DNA from: an uncultured Marinoscillum sp.
GTDB taxonomy: Bacteria > Bacteroidota > Bacteroidia > Cytophagales > MED-G16
Length of the DNA stretch: 64,000 nt
Reading direction: 5' to 3'
NCBI GenBank assembly: GCA_902523065.1
Contig: CABYXZ010000005.1
Span: 62,001 to 126,000, forward strand
Below the pieces are notes generated by a model. The model ran no database searches. It was not told where the DNA came from and saw nothing but the letters and a program-made list of their open reading frames with translations. Positions 27,494-38,036 of the stretch are shown here, in pieces. Numbering within the stretch: the stretch's first letter is position 1; each line of letters begins with the position of its first letter. Made by a program: the position numbers and the translations under genes.

Positions 27494-29866
27494 TTAAAGT
27501 TTTCTTTTGATTTCCTTAATTTCAAAAGATTCAATTACATCTCCAACCTTTATGTCATTGAAATCAGCTATACTTAAACCACATTCATAACCATTTTTTA
27601 CTTCATTTACATCATCTTTAAATCTTTTGAGTTGTTTTATTTTACCAGTATATACAACAATTCCATCTCTTATTAATCTTATTTTATTATTTCTAAGAAT
27701 ATTGCCGTTGGTTACATAACAACCAGCAATTGTACCGATTTTTGAAATTTTATATATTTCTCGAACTTCCACATTTCCTGCAATAACTTCTTCTTCTGTC
27801 GGTTCAAGCATTCCCTCCATTGCACTCTTTATCTCATTGATAGCCTCGTATATTATTGAATATATTCTTATATCAATACCTTCTTTCTCTGCTAGTGATC
27901 TGGCATTCTGAGAAGGTCTTACTTGAAAACCTATAATTATTGCATCAGATGCTGATGCTAAAAGCACGTCAGATTCAGTTATTTGACCTACACCCCTGTG
28001 GATAATATTTACAGATATTTCCTCTGATGAAAGTTTTTCCATAGAATCGGACAGTGCTTCTATGGATCCATCAACATCACCCTTTAGTATAATATTTAGT
28101 TCTTTAAAGCTACCAAGAGCAAGCCTCCTTCCAATTTCATCAAGGGTAACATGTTTTTTTGTTCTAAGCTTTTGTTCTCTGATTAATTGTTCTCTTTTTG
28201 TAGCAATTTCGCGAGCTTCTTTGTCTGTATCAAAAACGTTAAATTTATCACCCGCTTGAGGAGCACCATTCAAGCCAAGCATTAAAATTGGTGTTGCTGG
28301 ACCTACTGTTTGTTTTTCAGTACCTCTATGATCAAATAGTGCTTTTACTTTTCCGTACTGTGAACCAGCTAAAACTATATCACCAACACTTAGTGTTCCT
28401 CCTTGAACCATCATTGTAGTTAGATATCCTCTACCTTTGTCCAATTCAGATTCTATTACTGTGCCAATTGCTTTTTTATCTGGATTAGCTTTTAATTCTA
28501 GTAGTTCGGCTTCTAATAATACCTTTTCAAGTAATTCTTCAACACCCTCTCCTGTCTTAGCGGATACTTCTTGACACTGATATTTTCCACCCCAATCTTC
28601 AACAAGGATATCAATTTTGGAAAGGTCTTCTTTAACTTTATTAACATTAGCATTAGGTGTATCAATCTTATTTATGGCAAATACAATAGGCACTTCGGCT
28701 ACTTTACTGTGATTTATTGCTTCTTTTGTCTGAGGCATAACAGTTGAATCAGCAGCAATTACAATTATTACTAAGTCAGTGATTTTTGCTCCTCTAGCTC
28801 TCATTGCTGTGAATGCTTCATGTCCTGGTGTATCAAGAAATGCAATTTTTTGACCACTATTGGTTTCAACATCATATGCTCCAATGTGTTGAGTTATACC
28901 TCCAGCTTCTCCCTCAGTAACTCTAGACTCTCTTATATAATCTAATAATGAGGTTTTACCATGATCAACATGACCCATAATTGTTACTATTGGAGCTCTT
29001 GACTTTAGCTCTTCTTCGTTATCAGGTTCTTCTGTAACAACAATTTCTTCCTCCTCAGATGTTGTAAATTCAACTTTAAAGCCAAATTCCTCAGCAATTA
29101 TTGTCATTGTTTCTGCATCTAGTCTTTGGTTGATTGATACAAACATTCCAATCTCAAGATATTTTGATATTACATCATTAACTGTTACATCCATAAGTTT
29201 GGCTAAATCATTTGCGGAAATGAATTCAGTAACTTTTAATACTTTTGATTCTTCTTCAAGCTTTATCTTTTCTTCTTCTATTGCCTCTGCGTGTTGTGAT
29301 CTTTTCTCTTTTCTATATTTCGATCTTTTTGTATCAGAATCTTTTGTTCCACTTAATTTTGCTAGGGTAGATTTAATTTGGTTTTGTATTTCTTTATTTT
29401 TCTTATCTTGATCTTCTTGATTAACTTTTTTAGTCTCATTATTTTTTTTGGCAATAATTCTTTTTCTGGGTCTTCGTTTCTTTTTTGACTGATCAGAGGA
29501 AGCAACTCTATTTTTATCTTCACCTAAATCAATTTTTTTAATTATTTTGATTTTGCTCTCTTCTTTTTTTTCCTCTTTTTTTCCCTCTTTTTTATTATCA
29601 TCAGTTCCAGCTTTTTCTTTTTTGTCCTCAACTTTTTCACTAAAAGCTTTTTTCTCCTCTAGACCAATTTTAATGTTTGATGCAACTTTTTTCTCAACAG
29701 CAGAATCTTCAAATGCATTTTCAAGCATTTCATATATCTTTTCATCAATTTTTGTATTTGGATTAGAATCAATATCATACCCCTTGTTTTGAAGAAACTC
29801 TATAATTGTATTTCTTCCAACATTCAGTTTTCTTGCTACTTGACCTAATCTAATTTGTTTTGACAT
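27494..29866 (-). CDS. infB: Translation initiation factor IF-2
   Basis: The 790-residue protein has an N-terminal IF2 helical domain ([20 protein letters not shown]), a long Lys/Glu-rich linker (about 70-215), and a GTPase domain with G1 GHVDHGKTS near 298, G3 DTPGHEAF and G4 NKID. Domains II-IV follow and end in a beta barrel. It recruits initiator tRNA to the 30S subunit. The linker is low complexity and is shorter than in many flavobacteria. It follows nusA by 9 bp. Confidence 0.98.
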   Translation of the reverse strand: MSKQIRLGQVARKLNVGRNTIIEFLQNKGYDIDSNPNTKIDEKIYEMLENAFEDSAVEKKVASNIKIGLEEKKAFSEKVEDKKEKAGTDDNKKEGKKEEKKEESKIKIIKKIDLGEDKNRVASSDQSKKKRRPRKRIIAKKNNETKKVNQEDQDKKNKEIQNQIKSTLAKLSGTKDSDTKRSKYRKEKRSQHAEAIEEEKIKLEEESKVLKVTEFISANDLAKLMDVTVNDVISKYLEIGMFVSINQRLDAETMTIIAEEFGFKVEFTTSEEEEIVVTEEPDNEEELKSRAPIVTIMGHVDHGKTSLLDYIRESRVTEGEAGGITQHIGAYDVETNSGQKIAFLDTPGHEAFTAMRARGAKITDLVIIVIAADSTVMPQTKEAINHSKVAEVPIVFAINKIDTPNANVNKVKEDLSKIDILVEDWGGKYQCQEVSAKTGEGVEELLEKVLLEAELLELKANPDKKAIGTVIESELDKGRGYLTTMMVQGGTLSVGDIVLAGSQYGKVKALFDHRGTEKQTVGPATPILMLGLNGAPQAGDKFNVFDTDKEAREIATKREQLIREQKLRTKKHVTLDEIGRRLALGSFKELNIILKGDVDGSIEALSDSMEKLSSEEISVNIIHRGVGQITESDVLLASASDAIIIGFQVRPSQNARSLAEKEGIDIRIYSIIYEAINEIKSAMEGMLEPTEEEVIAGNVEVREIYKISKIGTIAGCYVTNGNILRNNKIRLIRDGIVVYTGKIKQLKRFKDDVNEVKNGYECGLSIADFNDIKVGDVIESFEIKEIKRKL

Positions 29867-29875
29867 AGATTATTT

Positions 29876-31117
29876 TTACTCAAACTCTTTTTTAAGTGTA
29901 TTAACAACTTCTTCAACAGTATTTTCTTCTAAATCTGATCTTTTAATTAGATCACTTTTTTCTAAATTTAAAACTGCTTTTGCAGTATCCAAACCTATCC
30001 TTTTAAGTTCATCAATTATCCAACCTTCAATTTCATCAGAAAATTCATCTAAGTCAACATCCTCCTCTTGAGACTCATCTAGTTCTCTGAAGACATCAAT
30101 TTCCATTTCAAGAAGTCTACTTGCTAATTTAATATTTTGACCACCTTTCCCAATAGCTAATGAAACTTGATCTGGTTTTAAGTATACAGATACTGTTTTT
30201 TCCTCATTGTCAATCTTCATACTAGTAATTTTTGCTGGACTTAAGGCTCTTGAGATGTATAATTCCTGATTATCTGTAAAATTTATTACATCAATATTTT
30301 CATTTTGTAACTCTCTTACTATTGAGTGTATTCTGGATCCATTCATCCCAACGCAAGCTCCAACTGGATCTATTCTGTCATCATATGATTCAACACAAAT
30401 TTTAGCCCTTTCGCCGGGTTCTCTAACGGCCTTTTTAATTGTTATCAAGCCATCTGAAATTTCAGGAACCTCATTTTCAAATAATTTTTCTAGAAAAAGA
30501 GGACTTGTCCTTGAAAGAGTTATTTTTGGATTACCTCTAAACATCTCGACGCTAGTAACGACACCCCTTAAAGCATCACCTTTCCTGTATTTATCTTTAT
30601 GTATCTGCTCAGATCTAGGGAGTGATATTTCATTTCCTTCGTTATCAACGAGTAAAACTTCTCTGCTAAGCGTTTGATATATTTCTCCTGTTATAATTTC
30701 TCCTACTAAATCTTCATATTTATTAATTATTACTTCTTTTTCTAAGTCTTTTACCCTTTGAATAAGTGTTTGCTTTGCTAAAATAACAGCTCTTCTCCCA
30801 AAATCTTCAATTTTAATTTCTTCGGCCACTTCATCGCCTACTTCAAAGTCCTCCTCAATTTTTTTTGCGTCTGTTAATTTAATTTTATCAAAGTCCCATA
30901 TGTCTTCTGAGTTATCGTCGACTATTTCTCTGAACCTCATTATTTCTAAATCACCTTTATCTGCATTTATAACAATATCGAAATTATCATCATGCTCAAA
31001 TTTCTTCTTTATCATAGCCCTAAAAACATCTTGTAATATTCTGATCATTGTAGGCCTGTCTACATTCTTTTGTTTAGCAAATTCTGTAAACGTTTGTATT
31101 AGTACTCTTGTATCCAT
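29876..31117 (-). CDS. nusA: Transcription termination/antitermination factor NusA
   Basis: ATG 31117 gives 413 residues starting MDTRVLIQTFTEFAKQKNV, the normal NusA opening; nine extra upstream codons fall in the leader U-tract and are not family-like. An N-terminal RNA polymerase-binding domain (1-125), an S1 domain (about 130-200) and two KH domains (about 200-345; SLAIGKGGQNIKLASRL is the second) are clear, followed by an acidic C-terminal extension. NusA controls pausing and intrinsic termination. It heads the six-gene operon to nagB. The rimP gene normally placed before it is missing here. Confidence 0.97.
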   Translation of the reverse strand: MDTRVLIQTFTEFAKQKNVDRPTMIRILQDVFRAMIKKKFEHDDNFDIVINADKGDLEIMRFREIVDDNSEDIWDFDKIKLTDAKKIEEDFEVGDEVAEEIKIEDFGRRAVILAKQTLIQRVKDLEKEVIINKYEDLVGEIITGEIYQTLSREVLLVDNEGNEISLPRSEQIHKDKYRKGDALRGVVTSVEMFRGNPKITLSRTSPLFLEKLFENEVPEISDGLITIKKAVREPGERAKICVESYDDRIDPVGACVGMNGSRIHSIVRELQNENIDVINFTDNQELYISRALSPAKITSMKIDNEEKTVSVYLKPDQVSLAIGKGGQNIKLASRLLEMEIDVFRELDESQEEDVDLDEFSDEIEGWIIDELKRIGLDTAKAVLNLEKSDLIKRSDLEENTVEEVVNTLKKEFE

Positions 31118-31127
31118 AATATTTTTC

Positions 31128-31152
31128 AAAAAAAATGGGGACAAATGTCCCC
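31128..31152 (-). terminator. Intrinsic-terminator-like hairpin in nusA leader
   Basis: Read on the nusA strand, GGGGACATTTGTCCCC (31152-31137) forms a 6-7 bp GC-rich stem with a tiny loop, followed by A and eight T (31135-31128). The nusA ATG begins 10 bases later. The T-run occurs only on the nusA side, so the signal is directional. It lies downstream of the nusA promoter, inside the leader, so it would end nusA transcripts early. This fits autoregulatory attenuation, inferred and not shown. Confidence 0.75.
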
Positions 31153-31173
31153 GCTTCCATTTAAATTAGTATG

Positions 31174-31204
31174 CAAACTTAACTTTTTTTAGAAAGAAGT
31201 CAAA
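31174..31204 (-). promoter_or_regulatory. nusA operon promoter, exact Bacteroidota consensus
   Basis: On the minus strand TTTG (31204-31201), 19 bases, then TAAGTTTG (31181-31174). The predicted start near 31167 gives a leader of about 50 bases holding the terminator-like hairpin. The upstream box ends 2 bp from the cysS TTG start at 31207, so the two genes share almost no separate control DNA. Confidence 0.8.
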
Positions 31205-31206
31205 CT

Positions 31207-32691
31207 TTGGTAAATAAATCTACAATCTTGGGGAAACAAACTCTAAAAATTTTTAATTCTTTAGGTAAAAAAAAAGAAACTTTTAAGTCAATTAATAAGA
31301 ATAGGGTTTTAATGTATGTATGTGGGCCAACCGTCTACGATTTACTTCATGTGGGAAATTTTAGAGGACCTATCTTTTTTAATTTTTTAAGAAATTGGCT
31401 TGAACATTTAGGATACAGTGTTGAATATGTATATAATTATACAGATATAGATGATAAAATCATCAATAGATCAAATCAAGAAAATAAATCTACAAAAGAG
31501 ATTTCAGAGCAATATATAGATGAATTTAAGAGAGACTATGAATCTTTAAAAATTAATTTTCCAACTCAAACACCAAAGTGTACTGAACATATAGGTGATA
31601 TAGTTAGGTTTATTGAAGATTTAATTAAAAAAAAATGTGCTTATGAATCAGAAGGTAGTGTTTTCTTTTCTATCGAAAAGTTTAGCGATTATGGAAAGCT
31701 TTCTGGAAAAAAGCCAGAGGATCTTTTAGCAGGTCATAGGGTAGAAGTCAATAAGAACAAAAAGAATCCGATGGATTTTGTATTATGGAAACCATCGAAG
31801 AATAACGAGCCAGGATGGGATTCACCTTGGGGTGTTGGCAGGCCGGGTTGGCATATTGAGTGTTCCGCCATGTCTAGTAAAATATTAGGGCCTAGAATTG
31901 ACATTCATGGAGGGGGTGTTGACCTTTTATTCCCTCATCACGAAAATGAAATTGCCCAATCCGAATCAAATTTTTCTAATCGATTTGCAAATTTTTGGAT
32001 CCATAATAATTTGATAAACTTTGACAATCAGAAAATGTCTAAATCTCTTGGAAACATTGTAAAGGCAAGAGATTTTATTAAGGAAAATAATGCTGAAATA
32101 TTTAAGTTTTTAATTCTTAGTGTTCACTATAGATCAATATTGAACTTTAATGATAAAATTCTAAATCAGACAATAAATAATTTATTAAAAATCTATTCCT
32201 CATTAAAGCTTAGCTCCAAAATTAATGAATCACAAATAGTTTCAAATCCTATTAACACTTATGAGGATTATTTTCAAGATAAGAGACAGGAGATCAACGC
32301 ACATATTAATAATGATTTTAATACTCCAGCTGCCTTTTCAGTAATTTTTGAATTAGTTAAGAAATTTAATTTGTTGTCAGTAAATAAAAAGGTGACGCCT
32401 GAAATAAAATTTTTTTCAGAGAAGTTTGATGATTTTTTTGTTTTGTACGGTGGTATTTTTGGTTTATTTCAAGAGAAAAGATCAAATTTTCTTAAAAGTT
32501 TAAATAATTTATTACTTAAGTCAAGGGGTATCACAGAAGATTATATTCACACCAAAATTAATGATAGAAATTTAGCTAGAACCAAAAAAGATTTTAGATT
32601 ATCTGATAGTATTAGAGATGAATTAATAGATCTTGGAATTGAACTGAAAGATAATCCAGATGGATCAACTGGTTGGTATGTTAAAATTTAG
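31207..32691 (+). CDS. cysS: Cysteinyl-tRNA synthetase
   Basis: The protein (about 490 residues) has the zinc/HIGH region MYVCGPTVYDLLHVGNFRG near 36, GWHIECSAMS near 215, and the KMSKSLGN loop near 277. It charges tRNA-Cys. There is no suitable ATG: the first in-frame ATG encodes the Met of MYVCGP, inside the active site. Translation must start at TTG 31207 or, better matching family N-termini, TTG 31228 (before GKQTLKIFNSL). It is divergent from nusA and ends 1 bp from the convergent nfu gene. Confidence 0.95.
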   Translation: MVNKSTILGKQTLKIFNSLGKKKETFKSINKNRVLMYVCGPTVYDLLHVGNFRGPIFFNFLRNWLEHLGYSVEYVYNYTDIDDKIINRSNQENKSTKEISEQYIDEFKRDYESLKINFPTQTPKCTEHIGDIVRFIEDLIKKKCAYESEGSVFFSIEKFSDYGKLSGKKPEDLLAGHRVEVNKNKKNPMDFVLWKPSKNNEPGWDSPWGVGRPGWHIECSAMSSKILGPRIDIHGGGVDLLFPHHENEIAQSESNFSNRFANFWIHNNLINFDNQKMSKSLGNIVKARDFIKENNAEIFKFLILSVHYRSILNFNDKILNQTINNLLKIYSSLKLSSKINESQIVSNPINTYEDYFQDKRQEINAHINNDFNTPAAFSVIFELVKKFNLLSVNKKVTPEIKFFSEKFDDFFVLYGGIFGLFQEKRSNFLKSLNNLLLKSRGITEDYIHTKINDRNLARTKKDFRLSDSIRDELIDLGIELKDNPDGSTGWYVKI

Positions 32692-32692
32692 T

Positions 32693-33256
32693 CTAAACTC
32701 CCTCTGCAACTACCTCTTCAACTTCTGGGATAAATCTCTTCAATAGTTTCTCTATACCTGATTTCAAAGTTATCATAGATGAAGGACATCCACTACAAGC
32801 TCCTTGAAGAGAAACCTTTACAGTTCCTTTTTCAAAAGATTCAAATTGAATTGCTCCACCATCCTGCTCAACAGCTGGTTTAATATACTCTTCAAGAATT
32901 TGAATGATTTTCTTGTCAATATCCTTGAGTGATTTTTCTTCCTTTTTGTTACTTAATTGAGGATTAATAATTTTCCCATCTTCCTCAATGAATTTTTTAA
33001 TAAAATTCCTTAGCTCAAGTTTTACTTCTTCCCAATTTACAAGATCATTTTTGGTTATTGTAATAAAATTACTCATTATGAATACTCTTTCAATATATTT
33101 AAATTCAAACAAGGCGAGAGCCATCGGAGATTCAATTGCACTTTTAGGGTCTGGGTAATCTTTTATCTCATTATTTTGTAAAAGCATTCTATCCGTCACA
33201 AACTTTAGAGAGTTTGGGTTTGGATTTGCTTCAATATATATATTCACACTATTCAT
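32693..33256 (-). CDS. Nfu-type iron-sulfur cluster scaffold/carrier
   Basis: A 187-residue protein with an N-terminal Nfu_N domain (IYIEANPNPNSLKFV near 6) and a C-terminal NifU domain (about 105-185) holding the cluster-binding CSGCPSSMI near 155. It carries 4Fe-4S clusters to apoproteins; NrdB-linked and QueG-type targets occur in this window. It overlaps the gltP-like gene by 8 bp and is the last gene of the batD-aroC operon. Confidence 0.92.
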   Translation of the reverse strand: MNSVNIYIEANPNPNSLKFVTDRMLLQNNEIKDYPDPKSAIESPMALALFEFKYIERVFIMSNFITITKNDLVNWEEVKLELRNFIKKFIEEDGKIINPQLSNKKEEKSLKDIDKKIIQILEEYIKPAVEQDGGAIQFESFEKGTVKVSLQGACSGCPSSMITLKSGIEKLLKRFIPEVEEVVAEGV

Positions 33257-34538
33257 TATTTACATATTTAATCTTCTCACCTTCAGTAGACGCAACAACA
33301 CTTGCAACAGTTGCATCTCCAGTTACATTTACTATTGTTCTACACATGTCTAGCGGTCTGTCAATTGCAATTATAAGTGCAAGACCTTGAGGGTCTATGC
33401 CAATTGCCCCAAGAACAATGACTAACATAATAAGACCAGCTCCAGGCACTGCTGCGGCACCAATTGACGAAAGAGTGGCTGTTAAAACAATAACCATCTG
33501 ATCTGCTAGAGTTAAGTCTTGTCCAAAAGCTTGAGCAATAAACACGGCAGATATTGCTTGGTGAATACTTGTTCCGTCCATATTTATTGTTGCTCCGAGA
33601 GGACAAACAAAACTTGTTACTTCGTCAGAAACATTTAAGTTTTTTTCAACTCTTTTCATGGTAACAGGTAATGTAGCTGCACTTGAACTAGTCGAAAAAG
33701 CTAACATTTGAGCAGGGAAAATTGCCTTAAAGAAACTTTTGAAATTGACTCCTGTAACTAAGTAGATAATTAGAGGATAAAAAACTAGAACCATAAATGA
33801 AAGTCCGATTAGTACAGTGATTGCATAGTAGAGAAGAGGTTTAAGGGTTGTAATAATATTATTTGGATCATCTCCAGCGAGATCTACTATTAAACCAGCA
33901 AGTAGCGCAAACACACCAATTGGTGCGTATTCCATAATAATTTCAACTATTTTAATTATTATTTCATTAAGTCCATCAAATGCTTTCTTGATAGGATCTG
34001 ATTTTTTCTTTGATGATAATACTAATGCGATACCAAATAACACCGAGAAAAATATTATTTGAAGCATATTTTTATTGTTACTTGCTGAGTAGAAAAAGTT
34101 GTCAGGAACTACATCAATCATCATTTGAAGTGGACCTGAATCTTCAACGTTTTTTGCACTTGTTATTTTCATATTTGCATCAGATGCATATTTTTCTTTG
34201 AGTTCGGCTGTTTTTTCTTCAGGAAAATACTCTCCAGGTTCAAGAGTATTAGCTAATATTAATGCAAGTACTATTGCAGATATTGTTGTAAGCACATAGA
34301 TGCCAAATGTCTTTCCACCTATTCTTGATAGTTTTGATGTATCTCTCAAATTTGAAATGCCCGATACTAAAGAAACAAAAATTAAAGGGACAGCAACTAA
34401 TTTTAGCATCTTTACAAATATTGTTCCAAAAGGCATCACCCAGTCTGTAATATAATTGCCAATCCCAATAAACACAGATGCAATGCCTAAAAGAAGACCC
34501 AATATTAAACCAGAAATTATTTTATTATGAAGTGGCAT
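33249..34538 (-). CDS. Dicarboxylate/amino acid:cation symporter
   Basis: A 429-residue DAACS-family carrier with about eight membrane helices and two re-entrant hairpins. It carries the serine-rich tip STSSSAATLPVTMKRVE near 277, and GATINMDGTSIHQAISAVF near 312, the NMDGT sodium/substrate motif. Likely substrates are glutamate, aspartate or C4-dicarboxylates, driven by sodium or protons. A periplasmic insert of about 50 residues (near 105-155) precedes the third helix. It lies 3 bp after aroC. Confidence 0.9.
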   Translation of the reverse strand: MPLHNKIISGLILGLLLGIASVFIGIGNYITDWVMPFGTIFVKMLKLVAVPLIFVSLVSGISNLRDTSKLSRIGGKTFGIYVLTTISAIVLALILANTLEPGEYFPEEKTAELKEKYASDANMKITSAKNVEDSGPLQMMIDVVPDNFFYSASNNKNMLQIIFFSVLFGIALVLSSKKKSDPIKKAFDGLNEIIIKIVEIIMEYAPIGVFALLAGLIVDLAGDDPNNIITTLKPLLYYAITVLIGLSFMVLVFYPLIIYLVTGVNFKSFFKAIFPAQMLAFSTSSSAATLPVTMKRVEKNLNVSDEVTSFVCPLGATINMDGTSIHQAISAVFIAQAFGQDLTLADQMVIVLTATLSSIGAAAVPGAGLIMLVIVLGAIGIDPQGLALIIAIDRPLDMCRTIVNVTGDATVASVVASTEGEKIKYVNNE

Positions 34539-34541
34539 ATC

Positions 34542-35612
34542 TTAACTTTTACTCTGTAAATAAAGATCAACAATCACATTAGCAGCCATGCTTTCTACAA
34601 TTGGTACTGCTCTTGGCACTACGCATGGATCATGTCTTCCTTTACCCTTCAAAGTTACAACCTTATTTTTTGAATCAATACTGTTTTGATCCTTCATGAT
34701 AGTAGATACAGGTTTAAATGCAACATTAAAATATATGTCTTCTCCATTACTTATACCTCCTTGTATTCCTCCAGAAAAATTAGATTTAGTTTTAACTTTT
34801 CCTTTTTTAGAAACGTTGAACTCATCGTTATGCTCAGAACCATTCATTGATGAGCCATGAAAACCACTTCCGTATTCAAATCCCTTAACTGCATTAATTG
34901 AAAGCATAGCTCTACCAAGTTCCGCGTGAAGTTTATTAAAGATTGGCTCTCCAATTCCAACAGGGCAACCCTGAATGACACATGTGATAATTCCGCCAAC
35001 AGTGTCAAGGTTTTTTCTTGTCTTGTCTATTAAATCAATAAACATTTTCGCATATTTATCATCTGGACATCTGACAATATTTTTCTCTGTGTTTTTGAAA
35101 TCAAGATCAGAATAGTGCTTTGTTAGTTTAACATTTCCTACTTGTGAAACATAAGCATTAATTTTTATATCTAAATTCTTTAGAATTTGTTTTGCTATTG
35201 CACCAGCAGCTACCCAATTTGCTGTTTCTCTTGCTGAGCTCCTACCACCACCTCTGTGATCTCTATTTCCATATTTTTTGAAGTATGTATAATCAGCATG
35301 AGAAGGTCTGAAGGTATCTGATATATGCTTGTAGTCACTGCTCTTTTGATTTTTATTCTTAATTTGCAGGCTTATTGGAGCACCAGTAGTTTTGTCTTGA
35401 AATATTCCTGATAAAATTTCAACAGAATCGTCTTCTTTTCTTGGAGTTGTGATTTTTGATTGGCCAGGTTTTCTTCTTTCTAACTCATCTTGAATCTGTT
35501 TTTTATCAATTTTTATACCTGGAGGACATCCATCAATAATGACTCCTATTGATTTTCCATGTGATTCTCCATAAGTAGAAATTCTAAAAATCTTTCCGAA
35601 TGTATTACCCAT
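34542..35612 (-). CDS. aroC: Chorismate synthase
   Basis: The 356-residue protein shows the chorismate synthase signatures [19 protein letters not shown] near 9, [20 protein letters not shown] near 117 and [14 protein letters not shown] near 284. Using reduced FMN, it converts EPSP to chorismate, the last shikimate pathway step. It overlaps batD by 8 bp. Confidence 0.97.
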   Translation of the reverse strand: MGNTFGKIFRISTYGESHGKSIGVIIDGCPPGIKIDKKQIQDELERRKPGQSKITTPRKEDDSVEILSGIFQDKTTGAPISLQIKNKNQKSSDYKHISDTFRPSHADYTYFKKYGNRDHRGGGRSSARETANWVAAGAIAKQILKNLDIKINAYVSQVGNVKLTKHYSDLDFKNTEKNIVRCPDDKYAKMFIDLIDKTRKNLDTVGGIITCVIQGCPVGIGEPIFNKLHAELGRAMLSINAVKGFEYGSGFHGSSMNGSEHNDEFNVSKKGKVKTKSNFSGGIQGGISNGEDIYFNVAFKPVSTIMKDQNSIDSKNKVVTLKGKGRHDPCVVPRAVPIVESMAANVIVDLYLQSKS

Positions 35613-37059
35613 TTTTCCTAATTATTACAAGTATTGATGTTGTAACCACTAATGTAATTATAATAAAACTTAGAAATTTACTATTAAAAAAGTGTTTTTT
35701 ATTCTCCTTTAGTTCATTTGATTGATTTTTAATAAAATCAATATATGAATCGGATTTAATATTCTTAATTATACTATTTTTCATTTCTCCAAATGCGTTA
35801 ATTATTATTTCTGATCTGAGGGTATCATAATTTTCAGATTGACTGTTAAAAAAAATCCAATTAACATGTTTAGAGAAGTCATAATCACCAGCTTCATAAG
35901 GTATGCCATAATAGCTATATTTTTTTGACCCAAATACCTTTCCTCTTTCTCTCTTGATTATTTGTTCAGAGTTGGGTGAGTAAAGTTCTATATTATTTAG
36001 ATTAATTTCTGGTTCATTGATTGCTGATATATTTCCCTCACCTACAATTTCAAATTCGTAATTAAAGCTATTACCAGTCTCTATATTTTTTGAGTCTATA
36101 CTTTCTTTGAGTTTGAAGTTGCCTACAACCACGTTGTCTCTAAGAGGGTGTTCAGGAAGATCTCTGACATTTACTTTTATTGGCTTTGAAAAAAACTTCT
36201 CGTAATCTTCTATCTTATTTCTACCAAAGAATGATGGTCTTTTTGATACTTTATATTTTATTAGTTCAAGCTCTAAACTAGGAAAATTTATATCTTCATT
36301 ATTGAAAGGGTAGTATGTTGCTTGAAAAATCTTATACTGATTATATCTTTTATTATTTATCACTACTGGTATACTGTTGATATTTTCAATATTAAAATTT
36401 TCCTCCCAACAATTACCTGGTTTGATTTTCTTTAGTATATCAGTTAATTGTCTTCCTAACTCATAGAATCTCATGTCCGCTACATTATTTTCTGATACGT
36501 AAAAGGCTAATGTTGTATTAAAACCTTCTCCAACAAAAACATTTTTTTTATCTGTATTTAAACTTAGAAACGCATCAGCTTCTACTTCATAAAATTCATC
36601 ATTATCCCTGTCAAAAAAATTATCAAAGGGGTCATCAAAAGGATCAAAAAAGTTATTGAAGGGAGAGTTGCTTTTTGAACCAGACTCCTTTGTAACAGTA
36701 ATTTTTTTCCCTCTAACATTTTTTTTTTGGTTATTAACATTAATCTCAAAACTCGGAATTTCAAATACACCTTCTTGCTTTGCAATATAGTTTTGTATGA
36801 TGCTCTGAGATGAAGACATTTTACCATTAATAAAATTTGTTGAACTTGAAGAAGATATTCCTCCTTTTAAAAACCCATCAATTTCAGGAAATTGTGAATA
36901 ACTCTTTATCTGGTCATTTTGTATTGAAACAGTTATTTGTAATGCTCCACCAACTCTAATTTTTTCAGGTTTTATCGATATACTTATTTCTTGAGCTAGA
37001 GTAAAAACACTTGCACTAGAAACAAATAAAGCAAGTAATAATATTTTTTTTAAAAACAT
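35605..37059 (-). CDS. BatD-family protein
   Basis: The 484-residue protein has a signal peptide (about 1-22), a periplasmic BatD region ([20 protein letters not shown] near 24; [17 protein letters not shown] near 243), an Asp/Phe-rich linker near 136-155 ([12 protein letters not shown]), and one C-terminal membrane helix (about 460-480). BatD proteins form part of the Bat/MoxR aerotolerance complexes, whose biochemical role is unsettled. No batA, batB, batC or moxR gene is nearby, so it is an orphan copy, first in the aroC operon. A 59 bp gap separates it from queG. Confidence 0.85.
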   Translation of the reverse strand: MFLKKILLLALFVSSASVFTLAQEISISIKPEKIRVGGALQITVSIQNDQIKSYSQFPEIDGFLKGGISSSSSTNFINGKMSSSQSIIQNYIAKQEGVFEIPSFEINVNNQKKNVRGKKITVTKESGSKSNSPFNNFFDPFDDPFDNFFDRDNDEFYEVEADAFLSLNTDKKNVFVGEGFNTTLAFYVSENNVADMRFYELGRQLTDILKKIKPGNCWEENFNIENINSIPVVINNKRYNQYKIFQATYYPFNNEDINFPSLELELIKYKVSKRPSFFGRNKIEDYEKFFSKPIKVNVRDLPEHPLRDNVVVGNFKLKESIDSKNIETGNSFNYEFEIVGEGNISAINEPEINLNNIELYSPNSEQIIKRERGKVFGSKKYSYYGIPYEAGDYDFSKHVNWIFFNSQSENYDTLRSEIIINAFGEMKNSIIKNIKSDSYIDFIKNQSNELKENKKHFFNSKFLSFIIITLVVTTSILVIIRKNG

Positions 37060-37118
37060 AGGTAAAATTAATAATCAAATGATTTTTAAGTCTTATAAAA
37101 AAATTAAAAAAAGTTAAA

Positions 37119-38036
37119 TTATTCGGCTGCTTTTATATTTCTGATGATGCCTTCATATTTGGCTCTTTTCACAGCTGAAGCCTCAAAAATTTTATTAAAT
37201 GTATCTTCAGTAAGTTCTATCCAGTCTCTTTTTCTTAGTGATGAAAGCTCCTTTTTTGGTTTAAAACTATCTTCTTTGTGGGGTCTGGAAAACTTATTCC
37301 AGGGACAAACATCCTGACAAATATCACATCCAAAAATTGCATCATTTAGATTACTTTTTAATTCATTAGGAATTTCTTTTTTATTTTCAATAGTGAGATA
37401 TGAAATGCATTTATTAGCATCAATTACCTGGGCTGAGGTTATTGCATCAGTTGGGCATGCGTCTATACACTTAGTACATTTACCGCATCTGTCTTTTGTT
37501 ATTGTGTCATACTCGAGTTCTAGATCACAAATTATTTCCGCAAGAAAAAAATAGCTTCCTTTCCTCTCATTAATTAGGAGTGAATTTTTTCCAATCCAAC
37601 CTATGCCTGATAACTTGGCCCATGCCCTCTCGTGTACAGGTGCAGAGTCAACAAAAACTCTTCCATCTATATCACCAATTTTTTCCTTCATGTAGTTAAA
37701 GAGTATTTTTAATTTCTTCCTTATCACTTTGTGATAATCCTTTCCATAAGCATATTTCGAAATTATAAAATTATTTTTTTTATCAATTTTTTCCTTTGGG
37801 AAATAATTATAACTAAGTGAAATTACTGATTGAGCTCCGGGAACTAATTTTCTTGGGTCTAATCTTTTATCTAAATTTTTTTCAAGATAATTCATTGATC
37901 CCTGATAACCCTGAGATAACCATTTCTCAAACTTTTCCTCCTCCTCGTGAAGATGTCTAGCCTTAGAAATACCACAACTTGAGAATCCTAGTTCTATAGC
38001 TTTATTCTTAATTAGAGTTGTATTTTTTTCAACCAT
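37119..38036 (-). CDS. queG: Epoxyqueuosine reductase
   Basis: I choose ATG 38036 (305 residues; MVEKNTTLIKNKAIELGFSS), which overlaps ruvB by 8 bp; ATGs 8 codons and 4 codons further up are possible. The cobalamin-binding reductase domain is followed by two 4Fe-4S motifs, CGKCTKCIDACP near 184 and CDICQDVCPW near 237. It performs the final reduction to queuosine in tRNA. The C-terminal HEAT-repeat extension of the E. coli protein is absent, as in most short-form homologues. Confidence 0.94.
   Translation of the reverse strand: MVEKNTTLIKNKAIELGFSSCGISKARHLHEEEEKFEKWLSQGYQGSMNYLEKNLDKRLDPRKLVPGAQSVISLSYNYFPKEKIDKKNNFIISKYAYGKDYHKVIRKKLKILFNYMKEKIGDIDGRVFVDSAPVHERAWAKLSGIGWIGKNSLLINERKGSYFFLAEIICDLELEYDTITKDRCGKCTKCIDACPTDAITSAQVIDANKCISYLTIENKKEIPNELKSNLNDAIFGCDICQDVCPWNKFSRPHKEDSFKPKKELSSLRKRDWIELTEDTFNKIFEASAVKRAKYEGIIRNIKAAE

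Noticed and set aside
29547..29792. Plus-strand Ser/Phe-rich frame opposite infB
   Set aside because: Antisense of the Lys/Glu-rich IF2 linker, which always yields Ser/Phe/Leu-rich complements.
33361..33606. Minus-strand open frame rich in Ser, Asn and Arg within the symporter gene
   Set aside because: Shadow of the dicarboxylate symporter in another frame; composition is not protein-like.
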